Origin: Mycobacterium sp. 1423905.2
Lineage (GTDB): Bacteria; Actinomycetota; Actinomycetes; Mycobacteriales; Mycobacteriaceae
Direction: 5' to 3'
DNA length: 32,163 nucleotides
Assembly (NCBI RefSeq): GCF_001673155.1
Contig: NZ_LZLE01000232.1
Span: forward strand, 1-32,163
Shown one piece after another: positions 9,209 to 15,764 of the stretch (its first letter is position 1; the number at the start of each line of letters is the position of its first letter). The position numbers were made by a program, and so were the translations under genes. The notes beneath the pieces are model-generated. The model did no database searches, was not told the origin of the DNA, and worked only from the letters and a program-made list of their open reading frames with translations.

Positions 9209-9511
9209 CTATGCGGGGTCCTCGACCTCGTCCGCGTCGTCGAACGGCCAGCCCTGGGCGGCCAACCGGACCCGCACCCGCTCCACGTCGTCGGGCGAGG
9301 GCAGGTTGTCGGTGATCTGGGTGATCAGCACCCCGATGTCGACGTTGTCGAACTCGCCCCGGCTGACCAGCTCGCAGGCGACGGCCTTGACCTCGTCGTT
9401 GGACAGCCGGCGGGCCAGCAGCGCGAGCACCGGGAAGGTGTCCGTCGCCGGCACACCTTCGGGGTATCCCGCGCGCAGCCACGAGACGATCGAGTTGAGA
9501 AATCCGTTCAC
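9209..9511 (-). CDS. DUF3349 protein (Rv0543c homologue)
   Basis: A small cytosolic protein of 100 residues, the same length as M. tuberculosis Rv0543c, belonging to the mycobacterial DUF3349 family. The GTG start at 9509-9511 is preceded by a purine-rich GGGGGGAG about ten bases upstream, and gives MNGFLNSIVSWLRAGYPEG. The fold is a small helical domain of unknown function. Conserved blocks are LLARRLSNDEVKAVA and LPSPDDVERVRVRLAAQGWP. It lies just upstream of menE in the same direction. The product is known structurally in the family, but no reaction can be assigned. Confidence 0.85.
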   Translation of the reverse strand: MNGFLNSIVSWLRAGYPEGVPATDTFPVLALLARRLSNDEVKAVACELVSRGEFDNVDIGVLITQITDNLPSPDDVERVRVRLAAQGWPFDDADEVEDPA

Positions 9512-9567
9512 GCTGGTCCAGCTCCCCCCGGTGTCCGGCTCGGTAACGCGGTGGGCATCACTCGATG

Positions 9568-9867
9568 CTACTTGGGTTTGGCTCCGAGGAAGGCCACTCC
9601 GGTGTGGTGGGCGATGAAGTCCCGCGAGATGTAGGCCAGGGCGAAGCCGATCACCACGACGACCAGCGCATAGATCAACCAGGCGAGCGCCAGCAGTGCC
9701 GGATTCTTCTGTGGCGAGCCACCCTCGGTGCTGACCTGCCCGGCACCCACCGCGTGGAACCGCAGCCCCAGGGCGAACAGCCCCGGCAGGGCGGCGCCGG
9801 CCAGCATGGAGAAGAGCAGGATCTTGAGGGAGGCCTGGTAGTTGAACCAATCGCTGAAGTGACTCAT
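9568..9867 (-). CDS. Small conserved membrane protein (Rv0544c homologue)
   Basis: A 99-residue protein with two membrane spans (about 15-36 and 60-83) separated by a polar loop (GGSPQKNP). Its ATG overlaps the pitA stop by one base (TGATGA, read on the minus strand), so it is translated directly after pitA. M. tuberculosis has the same pair (Rv0545c-Rv0544c). The coupling suggests it may work with the phosphate transporter, for example as an accessory subunit, but nothing in the sequence proves this. No enzyme motif is seen. Confidence 0.85.
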   Translation of the reverse strand: MSHFSDWFNYQASLKILLFSMLAGAALPGLFALGLRFHAVGAGQVSTEGGSPQKNPALLALAWLIYALVVVVIGFALAYISRDFIAHHTGVAFLGAKPK

Positions 9868-11111
9868 CAGGCGTTCGCCTTCATCGTGGGGTCGTCGGAG
9901 TCATAGCGGCGGGACTTGCCGCTGCCATTCGTCGGGTGATCGTCCGTTGGCGGGTGGTGGTGGGCATCGTCGGCTTCGAGCCCGGCGGTCAGGTCGCCCT
10001 TCCACTCGGCGTTGACGTTGTTGTGGTCGACCTTGACCTTGCGCGACCGGATGTAGATGGTGGCGGAGACCGCGACCAGCATCGCGAAGCCGACGATGGC
10101 GCCGGGGTAGCCGCCGATCAGGTGCACGATCCAGTAGGTGACCGCGCCGACCAGGCCGGCCAGCGGCAGCGTCACCAGCCAGGCGACGCCCATGCGGCCG
10201 GCGACGCCCCAGCGCACCTCGCCGCCGGGCTTGCCGAGCCCGCTGCCGAGCACCGAGCCCGTGCAGACCTGGGTGGTGGACAGCGCGTAGCCGAAGTGGG
10301 TGGACAGCAGAATGACTGCGGCAGAGGACGATTCGGCGGCCATGCCCTGCGGCGACTGGATCTCGACCAACCCCTTGCCCAAGGTGCGGATGATGCGCCA
10401 GCCGCCCAGGTAGGTGCCCGCCGCCATCGCCAGCGCGCAGCACCCGATGACCCACAGCGGCGGCGCAGCGGTGCTCTTGCTGATCGACCCGTAGGACATC
10501 AGGGCCAGGAAGATGATGCCCATCGTCTTCTGGGCGTCGCCGGTGCCGTGCGCCAGCGAGACGAGCGACGCCGAGCCCCACTGGCCGTACCGGAAGCCGG
10601 CCTCGGTGCGGCTGGTGTCCAGGCCCCGGGTGACCCGGTAGACCAGCCAGGTCGCGATGGCCCCGACCACGATGGCCAGGATCGCGGCGACGACGGCCGG
10701 GATGAGCACGTGGGACACCAGCCCCTTCCAGATCACGCCGTGCCCGCCGACGGCCGCGATGGTGGCGCCGACGATGCCGCCGATCAGGGCGTGCGAGGAG
10801 CTCGACGGGATGCCGAGGAGCCAGGTCAGCAGGTTCCACACGATGCCGCCGACCAGGCCGGCGAAGACCAGCTCCAGCGTCACGATGTGCCCGTCGATCA
10901 GGCCCTTGGCGATCGTGGCGGCGACGGCGGTGGACATGAACGCGCCCACGAGGTTGAGCACCGCGGACAGCGCGACGGCCACTTTGGGCTTGAGCGCGCC
11001 GCTGGCAATCGAGGTCGCCATCGCGTTGCCGGTGTCGTGGAAGCCGTTCGTGAAATCGAAAGCCAGTGCCGTGATTACGACAATGATCAGAAGGAACAAT
11101 TGGATGTTCAC
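9867..11111 (-). CDS. pitA: Low-affinity inorganic phosphate transporter, PiT family
   Basis: PitA is a multi-span carrier that imports phosphate, as a metal-phosphate complex, driven by the proton gradient. The 414 residues (about 417 in M. tuberculosis Rv0545c) contain about ten spans and the two inverted PiT halves. The N-terminal signature is FDFTNGFHDTGNAMATS (about 18-34), followed by GIPSSSSHALIGG. The C-terminal half has the second signature, SLAHGTGDAQKTMG, where position 191 is Gly instead of the Asn usual in PiT GxND motifs. This is worth checking but conserved family context surrounds it. The last about 50 residues are hydrophilic and His/Asp rich. The ATG at 11109-11111 has a 97-bp upstream gap with a PHO-box-like direct repeat. 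Confidence 0.93.
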   Translation of the reverse strand: MNIQLFLLIIVVITALAFDFTNGFHDTGNAMATSIASGALKPKVAVALSAVLNLVGAFMSTAVAATIAKGLIDGHIVTLELVFAGLVGGIVWNLLTWLLGIPSSSSHALIGGIVGATIAAVGGHGVIWKGLVSHVLIPAVVAAILAIVVGAIATWLVYRVTRGLDTSRTEAGFRYGQWGSASLVSLAHGTGDAQKTMGIIFLALMSYGSISKSTAAPPLWVIGCCALAMAAGTYLGGWRIIRTLGKGLVEIQSPQGMAAESSSAAVILLSTHFGYALSTTQVCTGSVLGSGLGKPGGEVRWGVAGRMGVAWLVTLPLAGLVGAVTYWIVHLIGGYPGAIVGFAMLVAVSATIYIRSRKVKVDHNNVNAEWKGDLTAGLEADDAHHHPPTDDHPTNGSGKSRRYDSDDPTMKANA

Positions 11112-11196
11112 AGCGCCCGATTCTGGTGGTAGGGGGATTCCATTGTCGAATGCAGGAAGACCTGAATCGCGGGTGTATTGAGAGTCGTCGCCAGAT

Positions 11197-11213
11197 GTTA
11201 CCTCTCAGTTAAC
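11197..11213 (-). promoter_or_regulatory. PHO-box-like direct repeat upstream of pitA
   Basis: Read towards pitA, GTTAAC (11213-11208) and GGTAAC (11202-11197) form two imperfect repeats in an 11-bp register, the spacing seen in actinobacterial PHO boxes bound by PhoP/RegX3-type regulators. The site lies about 86-102 bp before the pitA start and overlaps the stop codon of the VOC gene. The match is limited to the core hexamers. Confidence 0.3.
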
Positions 11214-11616
11214 CGGAATTTCCCTCCGGTTTACCTCGGGTGTCGCGGCGCAGCGGGTGGTCCGGTGGGATCTGAACGAAGATCAGCGTGATGCCGTCCG
11301 GGTCGGTCACGTGCATTTCGTGTAGGCCCCAGGGCTCTTGGCGCGCCTCGCGGGCGATCGCCACGCCTCGGCTTTGCAACTCGGCCTGGGTGGCCTCGAT
11401 GTCGCGCACCTGGAGCCACAACGCGCCGGGGAAGGGGCCGCGGGAGTGGTCCGGAGAGCCGTAGCCGGCCAGCTCCAGCAACGACTGACCGGCGAAAAAG
11501 ACTGTGCCCCCGCCGTACTCGCGGGCTATCGCGAGCCCGATCTGGTCCCGGTAAAACGCCAGCGATTGCTGATAGTCCGCCGGCCGGAACAGCATCCGGC
11601 TGGCCAGGATTTCCAT
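11209..11616 (-). CDS. VOC / glyoxalase-fold protein (Rv0546c homologue)
   Basis: A 135-residue single-domain protein of the vicinal oxygen chelate superfamily, slightly longer than M. tuberculosis Rv0546c (about 128). The paired beta-alpha-beta-beta-beta modules are visible: MEILASRMLFRPADYQQSL with FYRDQIGL in the first, and GALWLQVRDIEATQAEL with MHVTDPDGITLIF in the second. Candidate metal ligands are a Glu in SLLELAGYG, and a His and an Asp in the HEMHVTDPDG region. Members include glyoxalases, dioxygenases and antibiotic-binding proteins, so the substrate is open. The downstream gene pitA is 97 bp away. Confidence 0.85.
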   Translation of the reverse strand: MEILASRMLFRPADYQQSLAFYRDQIGLAIAREYGGGTVFFAGQSLLELAGYGSPDHSRGPFPGALWLQVRDIEATQAELQSRGVAIAREARQEPWGLHEMHVTDPDGITLIFVQIPPDHPLRRDTRGKPEGNSG

Positions 11617-11646
11617 GGTGTCGTGTCTATCACACGAGCCGGTCAG

Positions 11647-12540
11647 CTACTGCTCACCGCGGTTGGGCTGGATGCTTTGGCGTTGCATGATCGCGTTGAC
11701 AAAGCGGGGGCCGAAGGTGTCCAGCGCCTTGGCGGCGATCGCCATCCGCGGTGCGATCCGCACCGGCCGGGTGCGGGCGGCGGTCAGCATCCATTCGGCG
11801 GCCTCCTCCGACGTGAGCGCGGGCATGCCCTCGTAGGCCTTCGTCGGCGCGATCATCGGCGTGGCCACCAGCGGGTAGTACAGCGTCGTCGAATGCACAC
11901 CCCGCTGGCCCCACTCGGTCTCCACGACGCGGCTCACCGCCGACAGTGCCGCCTTCGACGCGTTGTAGACCGCGAACAGCGGCGAGGCCTCCGACAGCAC
12001 CCCCCACGTGGAGACGTTGATGACGTGACCGTCGCCGCGCTCGAGCATCCCGGGCGCCAGCCCGCGGATCAGCCGCAGCGGCGCGTAGTAGTTGAGCCCG
12101 ATGGTCCGCTCCACGTCGTGCCAGCGCTCCAGCGACTCGGCCAGCGGCCGCCGGATGGATCGGCCGGCGTTGTTGATCAGGATGTCAACCCCGCCGAGGC
12201 GCTTTTCGACGTCGGCGACCAGCGCGTCGACGGCGTCCAGGTCGGAGACGTCGCACGGCAGGGCGAGCGCGCTGCCGCCCGCCGCGGCGATCCGCTGCGC
12301 GAGCGCGTCGAGCAGGTCCTGACGCCGCGCGACGACCACCACCGTCGCGCCCTCGCGGGCGAGCAGTTCGGCCGCGGCCTCGCCGATGCCCGACGACGCC
12401 CCGGTGAGCAGGATGCGCTTGCCGGCCAGGTCGACGGGTTTGATGGCGGGCCGGTTGACCAGCACCTGTGGGGCCATCGGCGGCCGCATGGTGGCCAGCA
12501 CCAGCTGGTCGGTGAAACGGCGAAGGGGGCTCTTGCTCAC
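11647..12540 (-). CDS. Short-chain dehydrogenase/reductase (Rv0547c homologue)
   Basis: A 297-residue classical SDR, close in length to Rv0547c (about 294). The NAD(P)-binding TGASSGIG motif falls at about 47-54, NNAG near 126, the catalytic Ser in NVSTWG and the Tyr-Lys pair in YNASKAA (about 181-187). The first 40 residues (SPLRRFTDQLVLATMRPPMAPQ) form an extension before the Rossmann fold, also seen in relatives. The C-terminus is longer than in minimal SDRs. The substrate is not predictable; the neighbourhood does not place it in menaquinone synthesis. The hairpin repeat array lies directly upstream of its ATG. Confidence 0.88.
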   Translation of the reverse strand: MSKSPLRRFTDQLVLATMRPPMAPQVLVNRPAIKPVDLAGKRILLTGASSGIGEAAAELLAREGATVVVVARRQDLLDALAQRIAAAGGSALALPCDVSDLDAVDALVADVEKRLGGVDILINNAGRSIRRPLAESLERWHDVERTIGLNYYAPLRLIRGLAPGMLERGDGHVINVSTWGVLSEASPLFAVYNASKAALSAVSRVVETEWGQRGVHSTTLYYPLVATPMIAPTKAYEGMPALTSEEAAEWMLTAARTRPVRIAPRMAIAAKALDTFGPRFVNAIMQRQSIQPNRGEQ

Positions 12541-12570
12541 GTGGGGAGTCTAGGGGCGGGCTCGAATCGG

Positions 12571-12740
12571 CCGAGCGTCACGCCAGCGTGGCGTTGGCGG
12601 CCGAGCGTCACGCCAGCGTGGCGTTGGCAGCCGAGCGTCACGCCAGCGTGGCGTTGGCAGCCGAGCGTCACGCCAGTGTGGCGTTGGCAGCCGAGCGTCA
12701 CGCCAGTGTGGCGTTGGCAGCCGAGCGTCACGCCAGCGTG
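12571..12740. repeat. 30-bp tandem repeat array, each unit a hairpin
   Basis: Five full 30-bp units start at 12571, 12601, 12631, 12661 and 12691, and a sixth 20-bp partial copy starts at 12721. The unit begins CCGAGCGTCACGCCAG. Each contains ACGCCA-GCG-TGGCGT, a perfect 6-bp stem. In units four and five the loop reads GTG rather than GCG while the stem is unchanged. Units one to five otherwise differ only near the end (GCGG versus GCAG). It lies between the menB stop and the SDR start. There are no spacers, so it is not a CRISPR. Copy number may vary between strains. Confidence 0.93.
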
Positions 12741-12762
12741 ACCGCCGCTAGAAGTAGACCCC

Positions 12763-13665
12763 CTAGAAGTAGCGGGGGAACCGGCTCCAGTCCGGCGGCC
12801 GCTTCTCCAAAAAGGCGTCGCGGCCCTCGACGGCCTCGTCGGTCATGTACGCCAGCCGGGTGGCCTCGCCGGCGAACAGCTGCTGACCCACCAGCCCGTC
12901 GTCGAGCAGGTTGAAGGCGAACTTGAGCATCCGTTGCGCCTGGGGCGATTTGGCGTTGATCTCGGCCGCCCACTCGATGCCGGCCCGTTCCAGGTCGGCG
13001 TGGTCGATGACCGCGTTGACCGCGCCCATGTGGTGCATCTGCTCGGCGGTGTACGCGCGGCCCAGGAAGAAGATCTCGCGGGCGAACTTCTGGCCCACCT
13101 GGCGCGCCAGGTACGCGCTGCCGTAGCCGCCGTCGAAGCTGCCGACGTCGGCGTCGGTCTGCTTGAACCGGGCGTGCTCGCGGCTGGCCAGGGTGAGGTC
13201 GCACACCACGTGCAGGCTGTGCCCGCCGCCGGCGGCCCACCCGTTGACCAGGCAGATGACCACCTTGGGCATGAACCGGATCAGCCGCTGCACCTCGAGG
13301 ATGTGCAGCCGCCCGGCGCGGGCGGTGTCCACGGTGTCCGCCGTGTCACCGCTCGCGTACTGGTATCCGCTGCGCCCGCGGATCCGTTGGTCGCCGCCGG
13401 AGCAGAACGCCCAGCCGCCGTCCTTGGGCGACGGCCCGTTGCCGGTCAGCAGCACCACCCCGACGTCGGGCGACATCCGCGCGTGGTCGAGCACCCGGTA
13501 CAGCTCGTCGACGGTGTGCGGGCGAAACGCGTTGCGCACCTCGGGGCGATCGAAGGCCACCCGGACCGTCGCGTCGGTGACGTGGCGGTGATAGGTGATG
13601 TCGGTCAGGCCGTCGAACCCGTCCACGGGCCGCCAGGCCTGCGCGTCAAATGGATTGTCAGTCAA
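12763..13665 (-). CDS. menB: 1,4-dihydroxy-2-naphthoyl-CoA synthase
   Basis: MenB cyclises o-succinylbenzoyl-CoA to dihydroxynaphthoyl-CoA, the step after MenE. The 300-residue crotonase-fold protein has the oxyanion-hole segment FCSGGDQRIRGRSGYQ, the GWAAGGGHSLHVVCDLTLAS block with the second oxyanion Gly, the active-site TDADVGSFDGGYGS and the C-terminal KRPPDWSRFPRYF typical of MenB. The TTG start at 13663-13665 is chosen because AGGAG lies ten bases upstream (13677-13681), overlapping the previous stop codon, and the product MTDNPFDAQAW aligns with the family after a shorter leader than M. tuberculosis (about 314 aa). The last ten bases, CTAGAAGTAG on the plus strand, recur 15 bp downstream at 12748-12757. 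Confidence 0.95.
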   Translation of the reverse strand: MTDNPFDAQAWRPVDGFDGLTDITYHRHVTDATVRVAFDRPEVRNAFRPHTVDELYRVLDHARMSPDVGVVLLTGNGPSPKDGGWAFCSGGDQRIRGRSGYQYASGDTADTVDTARAGRLHILEVQRLIRFMPKVVICLVNGWAAGGGHSLHVVCDLTLASREHARFKQTDADVGSFDGGYGSAYLARQVGQKFAREIFFLGRAYTAEQMHHMGAVNAVIDHADLERAGIEWAAEINAKSPQAQRMLKFAFNLLDDGLVGQQLFAGEATRLAYMTDEAVEGRDAFLEKRPPDWSRFPRYF

Positions 13666-13678
13666 CGTGTTTGAACTC

Positions 13679-14134
13679 CTAAGCCGGGTCCAGGCGGAAC
13701 ACGGCGCAGCGGCCGGCCAGGGCCTCGAACTCCTCGGGGCGGCCCTCGGTGACCAGCCCCGCGCGCTTCATGAAGCCGACGCCCGTCGGCACCTCGGTGG
13801 GGAAGAGTCGCAGGATCGGCCGCGCGTCCTCGGCCGGCAGCTCGGCCACCCGCACCCTCTGGGCGTGCCGGCCGCGCGCGATCGTCGCCTCGCCGGCGGC
13901 TCGCACGTTGGCCACCCAGTCGGCGCCCGGGAACCCCGCGACGACGTACTGCCGGCCGTCGACGGTCATCGGCGTCACCGGGGTCGAGCGCGGCGCGCCG
14001 GACTTGCGGCCGGTCACCGTCAACACGACGGGGCTCTCGCCGCCGAAACTCATTCCTAGCCGCGACATCTGGATGAAGACCTTGTTGGCCGGCTTCAGCC
14101 ACCACGGCGGCTTGATCGGTTTGCCGCTTCCCAT
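13679..14134 (-). CDS. Deazaflavin (F420)-dependent nitroreductase-family protein
   Basis: A 151-residue protein of the DDN/DUF385 (F420-binding split beta-barrel) family. The opening MGSGKPIKPPWWLKPANKVFIQ, then GESPVVLTVTGRKSGAPRSTPVTP and the FPGADWVANVRAAGEATI block are characteristic, the RKSG-x-x-R-x-TP segment lying on the F420 phosphate side in characterised relatives. Such proteins reduce quinones, aflatoxins or nitroimidazoles with F420H2. Its stop overlaps the ribosome-binding site of menB, and it starts 11 bases after the aldo/keto reductase stop, so these genes form one minus-strand unit. M. tuberculosis has vapBC3 at this position instead, so this gene is an accessory to the men cluster here. 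Confidence 0.82.
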   Translation of the reverse strand: MGSGKPIKPPWWLKPANKVFIQMSRLGMSFGGESPVVLTVTGRKSGAPRSTPVTPMTVDGRQYVVAGFPGADWVANVRAAGEATIARGRHAQRVRVAELPAEDARPILRLFPTEVPTGVGFMKRAGLVTEGRPEEFEALAGRCAVFRLDPA

Positions 14135-14145
14135 ACCCAGCGACG

Positions 14146-15066
14146 TTACCTCCGGAAGGACTCCGCACCATGGGGCTGGGGCTCGGTTGTGCCGATGGCG
14201 TCCAACCTTTCCAGCGTTTCGGCATCCAGGGTGACGTCACCCGCGCCCAGGTTTTCCTCGAGGTGCCCGACGGATCGCGTGCCCGGGATCAGCAACGTGT
14301 TCGGCGCGTGCGCCAGCAGCCACGCCAGGCCGATCTGAGCGCCGGTGACCCCGAGCCGGCCGGCGATATCGACCACCACCGGATGGTCGGCGACCTTCGG
14401 GAAACCGGGCAACGACGATCCCAGCGGGAAGTAGGGCACCCACGCGACATCCTCTGCGGCGCACAGCCGCAACGTGTCTTCCTGCGAGCGGTCGAGCGCA
14501 CTGTACGCGTTCTGCACGCAGACGATTCCCGCCGGCAGCGCGCGCCGCACCACGTCCACCGGCACGGCGCTGATGCCGATCGCGCCGATTTTGCCCTCGT
14601 CGCGCAGCGCGATCATCTCGGCGAGCTGGTCGTCGACGTCCACCTGCTGATCACCCTCGGCGGCCACGCCGGGGCCGAGGTCCATGCGCCGCAGGTTGAC
14701 CACCGGGACGCAGTCCAGGCCGAGCTGGCGCAGGTCGTCCTCGACCGCGGCGCGCAGCTCCGCGGGTTTTTGCGCCGCCGCCAGCGGTATCGGCTGTTCG
14801 CCGGTGAAGCGTGCCCCGACCTTGCTGACGATGACGAGGTCGTCGGCGTAGGGGAACAGCGCCGCCCGGATCCGGCGGTTCACCTCGCCGGGGCCGTAGA
14901 ACGACGCCGTGTCGATGTGGTTGACGCCGAGCTCGACCGCACGGCGCAGTACGGTGGCCGCGTCTTCCGGCGCGGTCTCGAACAGCTGCATGGCGCCGTA
15001 GCCGACGCGGGCCACGCTGCGTGCTCCGATCGTGCCGGTGCCGCCGGGCTGTGGTTTGTCCGTCAT
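14146..15066 (-). CDS. Aldo/keto reductase
   Basis: A 306-residue NADPH-type aldo/keto reductase with a TIM barrel. The ATG at 15064-15066 is preceded by GAGGG eight bases upstream; longer readings in the same frame run through the operator and are not credible. The catalytic tetrad is visible as Asp and Tyr in NHIDTASFYGPGEV and Lys in VSKVGARF. The usual catalytic His position reads VNLRRMDL, so the canonical LHR-type His is replaced and needs checking. The C-terminal LLIPGTRSVGHLEENLGA is the NADPH-binding segment. It is divergent from a TetR regulator across a gap holding two matched operators, so it is probably its repressed target. Confidence 0.87.
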   Translation of the reverse strand: MTDKPQPGGTGTIGARSVARVGYGAMQLFETAPEDAATVLRRAVELGVNHIDTASFYGPGEVNRRIRAALFPYADDLVIVSKVGARFTGEQPIPLAAAQKPAELRAAVEDDLRQLGLDCVPVVNLRRMDLGPGVAAEGDQQVDVDDQLAEMIALRDEGKIGAIGISAVPVDVVRRALPAGIVCVQNAYSALDRSQEDTLRLCAAEDVAWVPYFPLGSSLPGFPKVADHPVVVDIAGRLGVTGAQIGLAWLLAHAPNTLLIPGTRSVGHLEENLGAGDVTLDAETLERLDAIGTTEPQPHGAESFRR

Positions 15067-15095
15067 GGCGCTCCCTCGTGTCACACTAGACAAAT

Positions 15096-15111
15096 GCGGA
15101 GGATCCTCCGC
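15096..15111. promoter_or_regulatory. TetR operator 1, perfect 16-bp palindrome
   Basis: GCGGAGGATCCTCCGC is a perfect inverted repeat about 30 bp upstream of the aldo/keto reductase ATG and 38 bp upstream of the TetR start. It shares 17 of 18 positions (15097-15114) with operator 2. It falls where a promoter for the reductase would be blocked by a bound dimer. Confidence 0.7.
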
Positions 15112-15133
15112 TTGTTCGAGAGCGTAGCAGAAA

Positions 15134-15147
15134 CGGAGGAGCCTCCG
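15134..15147. promoter_or_regulatory. TetR operator 2, overlapping the TetR ribosome-binding site
   Basis: CGGAGGAGCCTCCG is an inverted repeat with a two-base centre. It is centred 37 bp from operator 1 and shares the flank CTTG. Its GGAGGA half (15135-15140) is also the ribosome-binding site for the TTG start at 15149, so binding here would block expression of the regulator itself. Confidence 0.65.
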
Positions 15148-15148
15148 C

Positions 15149-15697
15149 TTGGCCGGGATCCGATCAGACGCGCGCCGCAATCGCGAGCGCCTGCTCGAGG
15201 TGGCGACGGCGGCGTTCGCCACCGCCGACGGGCGACCGGTGTCGCTGGAGGCCATCGCGCGCGAGGCCGGCGTGGGGATCGGCACGCTGTACCGCCATTT
15301 CCCGAATCGAGAGGCGCTCGTCGAGGCGATCTACCGCGCGGAGCTCGCCGAAGTGGCCGCGGCGGCCGGACGCCTGCTCAAGCGCCACCCGCCCCAGATG
15401 GCGCTGCGCCGCTGGATGGATCGCTATGCGTCATTCGTGGCCGCCAAGCGCGGCATGGCCGAGTCGCTGCAGGCGATCTTCGCCTCAGGTGCCATGCAGG
15501 CCGGCCAGACCCGGGACAGCATCGTCGGCGCCGTCGACCTGCTGTTGCGGGCCGGGGCCGAGGACGGCAGCCTGCGCGCCGACGTGCAGGCCGATGACGT
15601 GGTGTCCAGCTTGATCGGCATCTTCCTGGCCAGCGGCTCGCCCGAGCAGACCGGTCGCATGCTCGACCTGCTGGTCGCGGGGGTAACTGCGGTCTGA
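15149..15697 (+). CDS. TetR-family transcriptional regulator
   Basis: A 182-residue one-component repressor. The N-terminal helix-turn-helix is clear at about 12-58: ERLLEVATAAFATADG, VSLEAIAREAGVGIGTLYRHF, then NREALVEAIYR. The C-terminal ligand-binding domain is helical and short (about 65-182), as in the family using this VGIGTLYRHFP signature. The TTG start is chosen for the GGAGGA 8 bases upstream and because it gives a short basic lead (MAGIRSDARRNRER) into the HTH. It is divergent from the aldo/keto reductase, and the shared gap has two near-identical palindromes, so autoregulation and control of the reductase are likely. The inducer is unknown. Confidence 0.9.
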   Translation: MAGIRSDARRNRERLLEVATAAFATADGRPVSLEAIAREAGVGIGTLYRHFPNREALVEAIYRAELAEVAAAAGRLLKRHPPQMALRRWMDRYASFVAAKRGMAESLQAIFASGAMQAGQTRDSIVGAVDLLLRAGAEDGSLRADVQADDVVSSLIGIFLASGSPEQTGRMLDLLVAGVTAV

Positions 15698-15700
15698 CCG

Positions 15701-15756
15701 AGTGTGCGGCCAGCCGCACGTTCGAGCGCGATTGTGCGTCCAGCCGCACGTTCGGC
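15701..15756. terminator. Twin hairpins between convergent tetR and fadD8
   Basis: Two related hairpins fill the gap between the TetR stop (15697) and the fadD8 stop (15765). In the first, GTGCGG-CCAG-CCGCAC sits inside a longer wobble-paired stem with flanking CGA and TCG. The second has GTGCG-TCCAGC-CGCAC with the same trailing ACGTTCG. They look like copies of one mycobacterial intergenic hairpin and probably stop transcription from both sides. Confidence 0.6.
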
Positions 15757-15764
15757 GGAGGCGC

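Noticed and set aside
9141..9482. Upstream ATG at 9482 as the start of MenE
   Set aside because: It would overlap the whole DUF3349 gene in another frame and adds Arg/Gly-rich sequence unlike any MenE.
12571..12740. Repeat array considered as a CRISPR
   Set aside because: The 30-bp units are directly contiguous with no unique spacers, and no cas genes are present. It is a simple tandem repeat.
12748..12772. CTAGAAGTAG duplicated 15 bp apart at the end of menB
   Set aside because: It repeats the last codons of menB after the stop. It is too short to be a mobile-element footprint and is likely local slippage.
12537..12914. Repetitive peptides encoded by the 30-bp array on both strands
   Set aside because: The unit is a multiple of three, so all frames without stops remain open. 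There are no ribosome-binding sites, and one frame runs into menB antisense.
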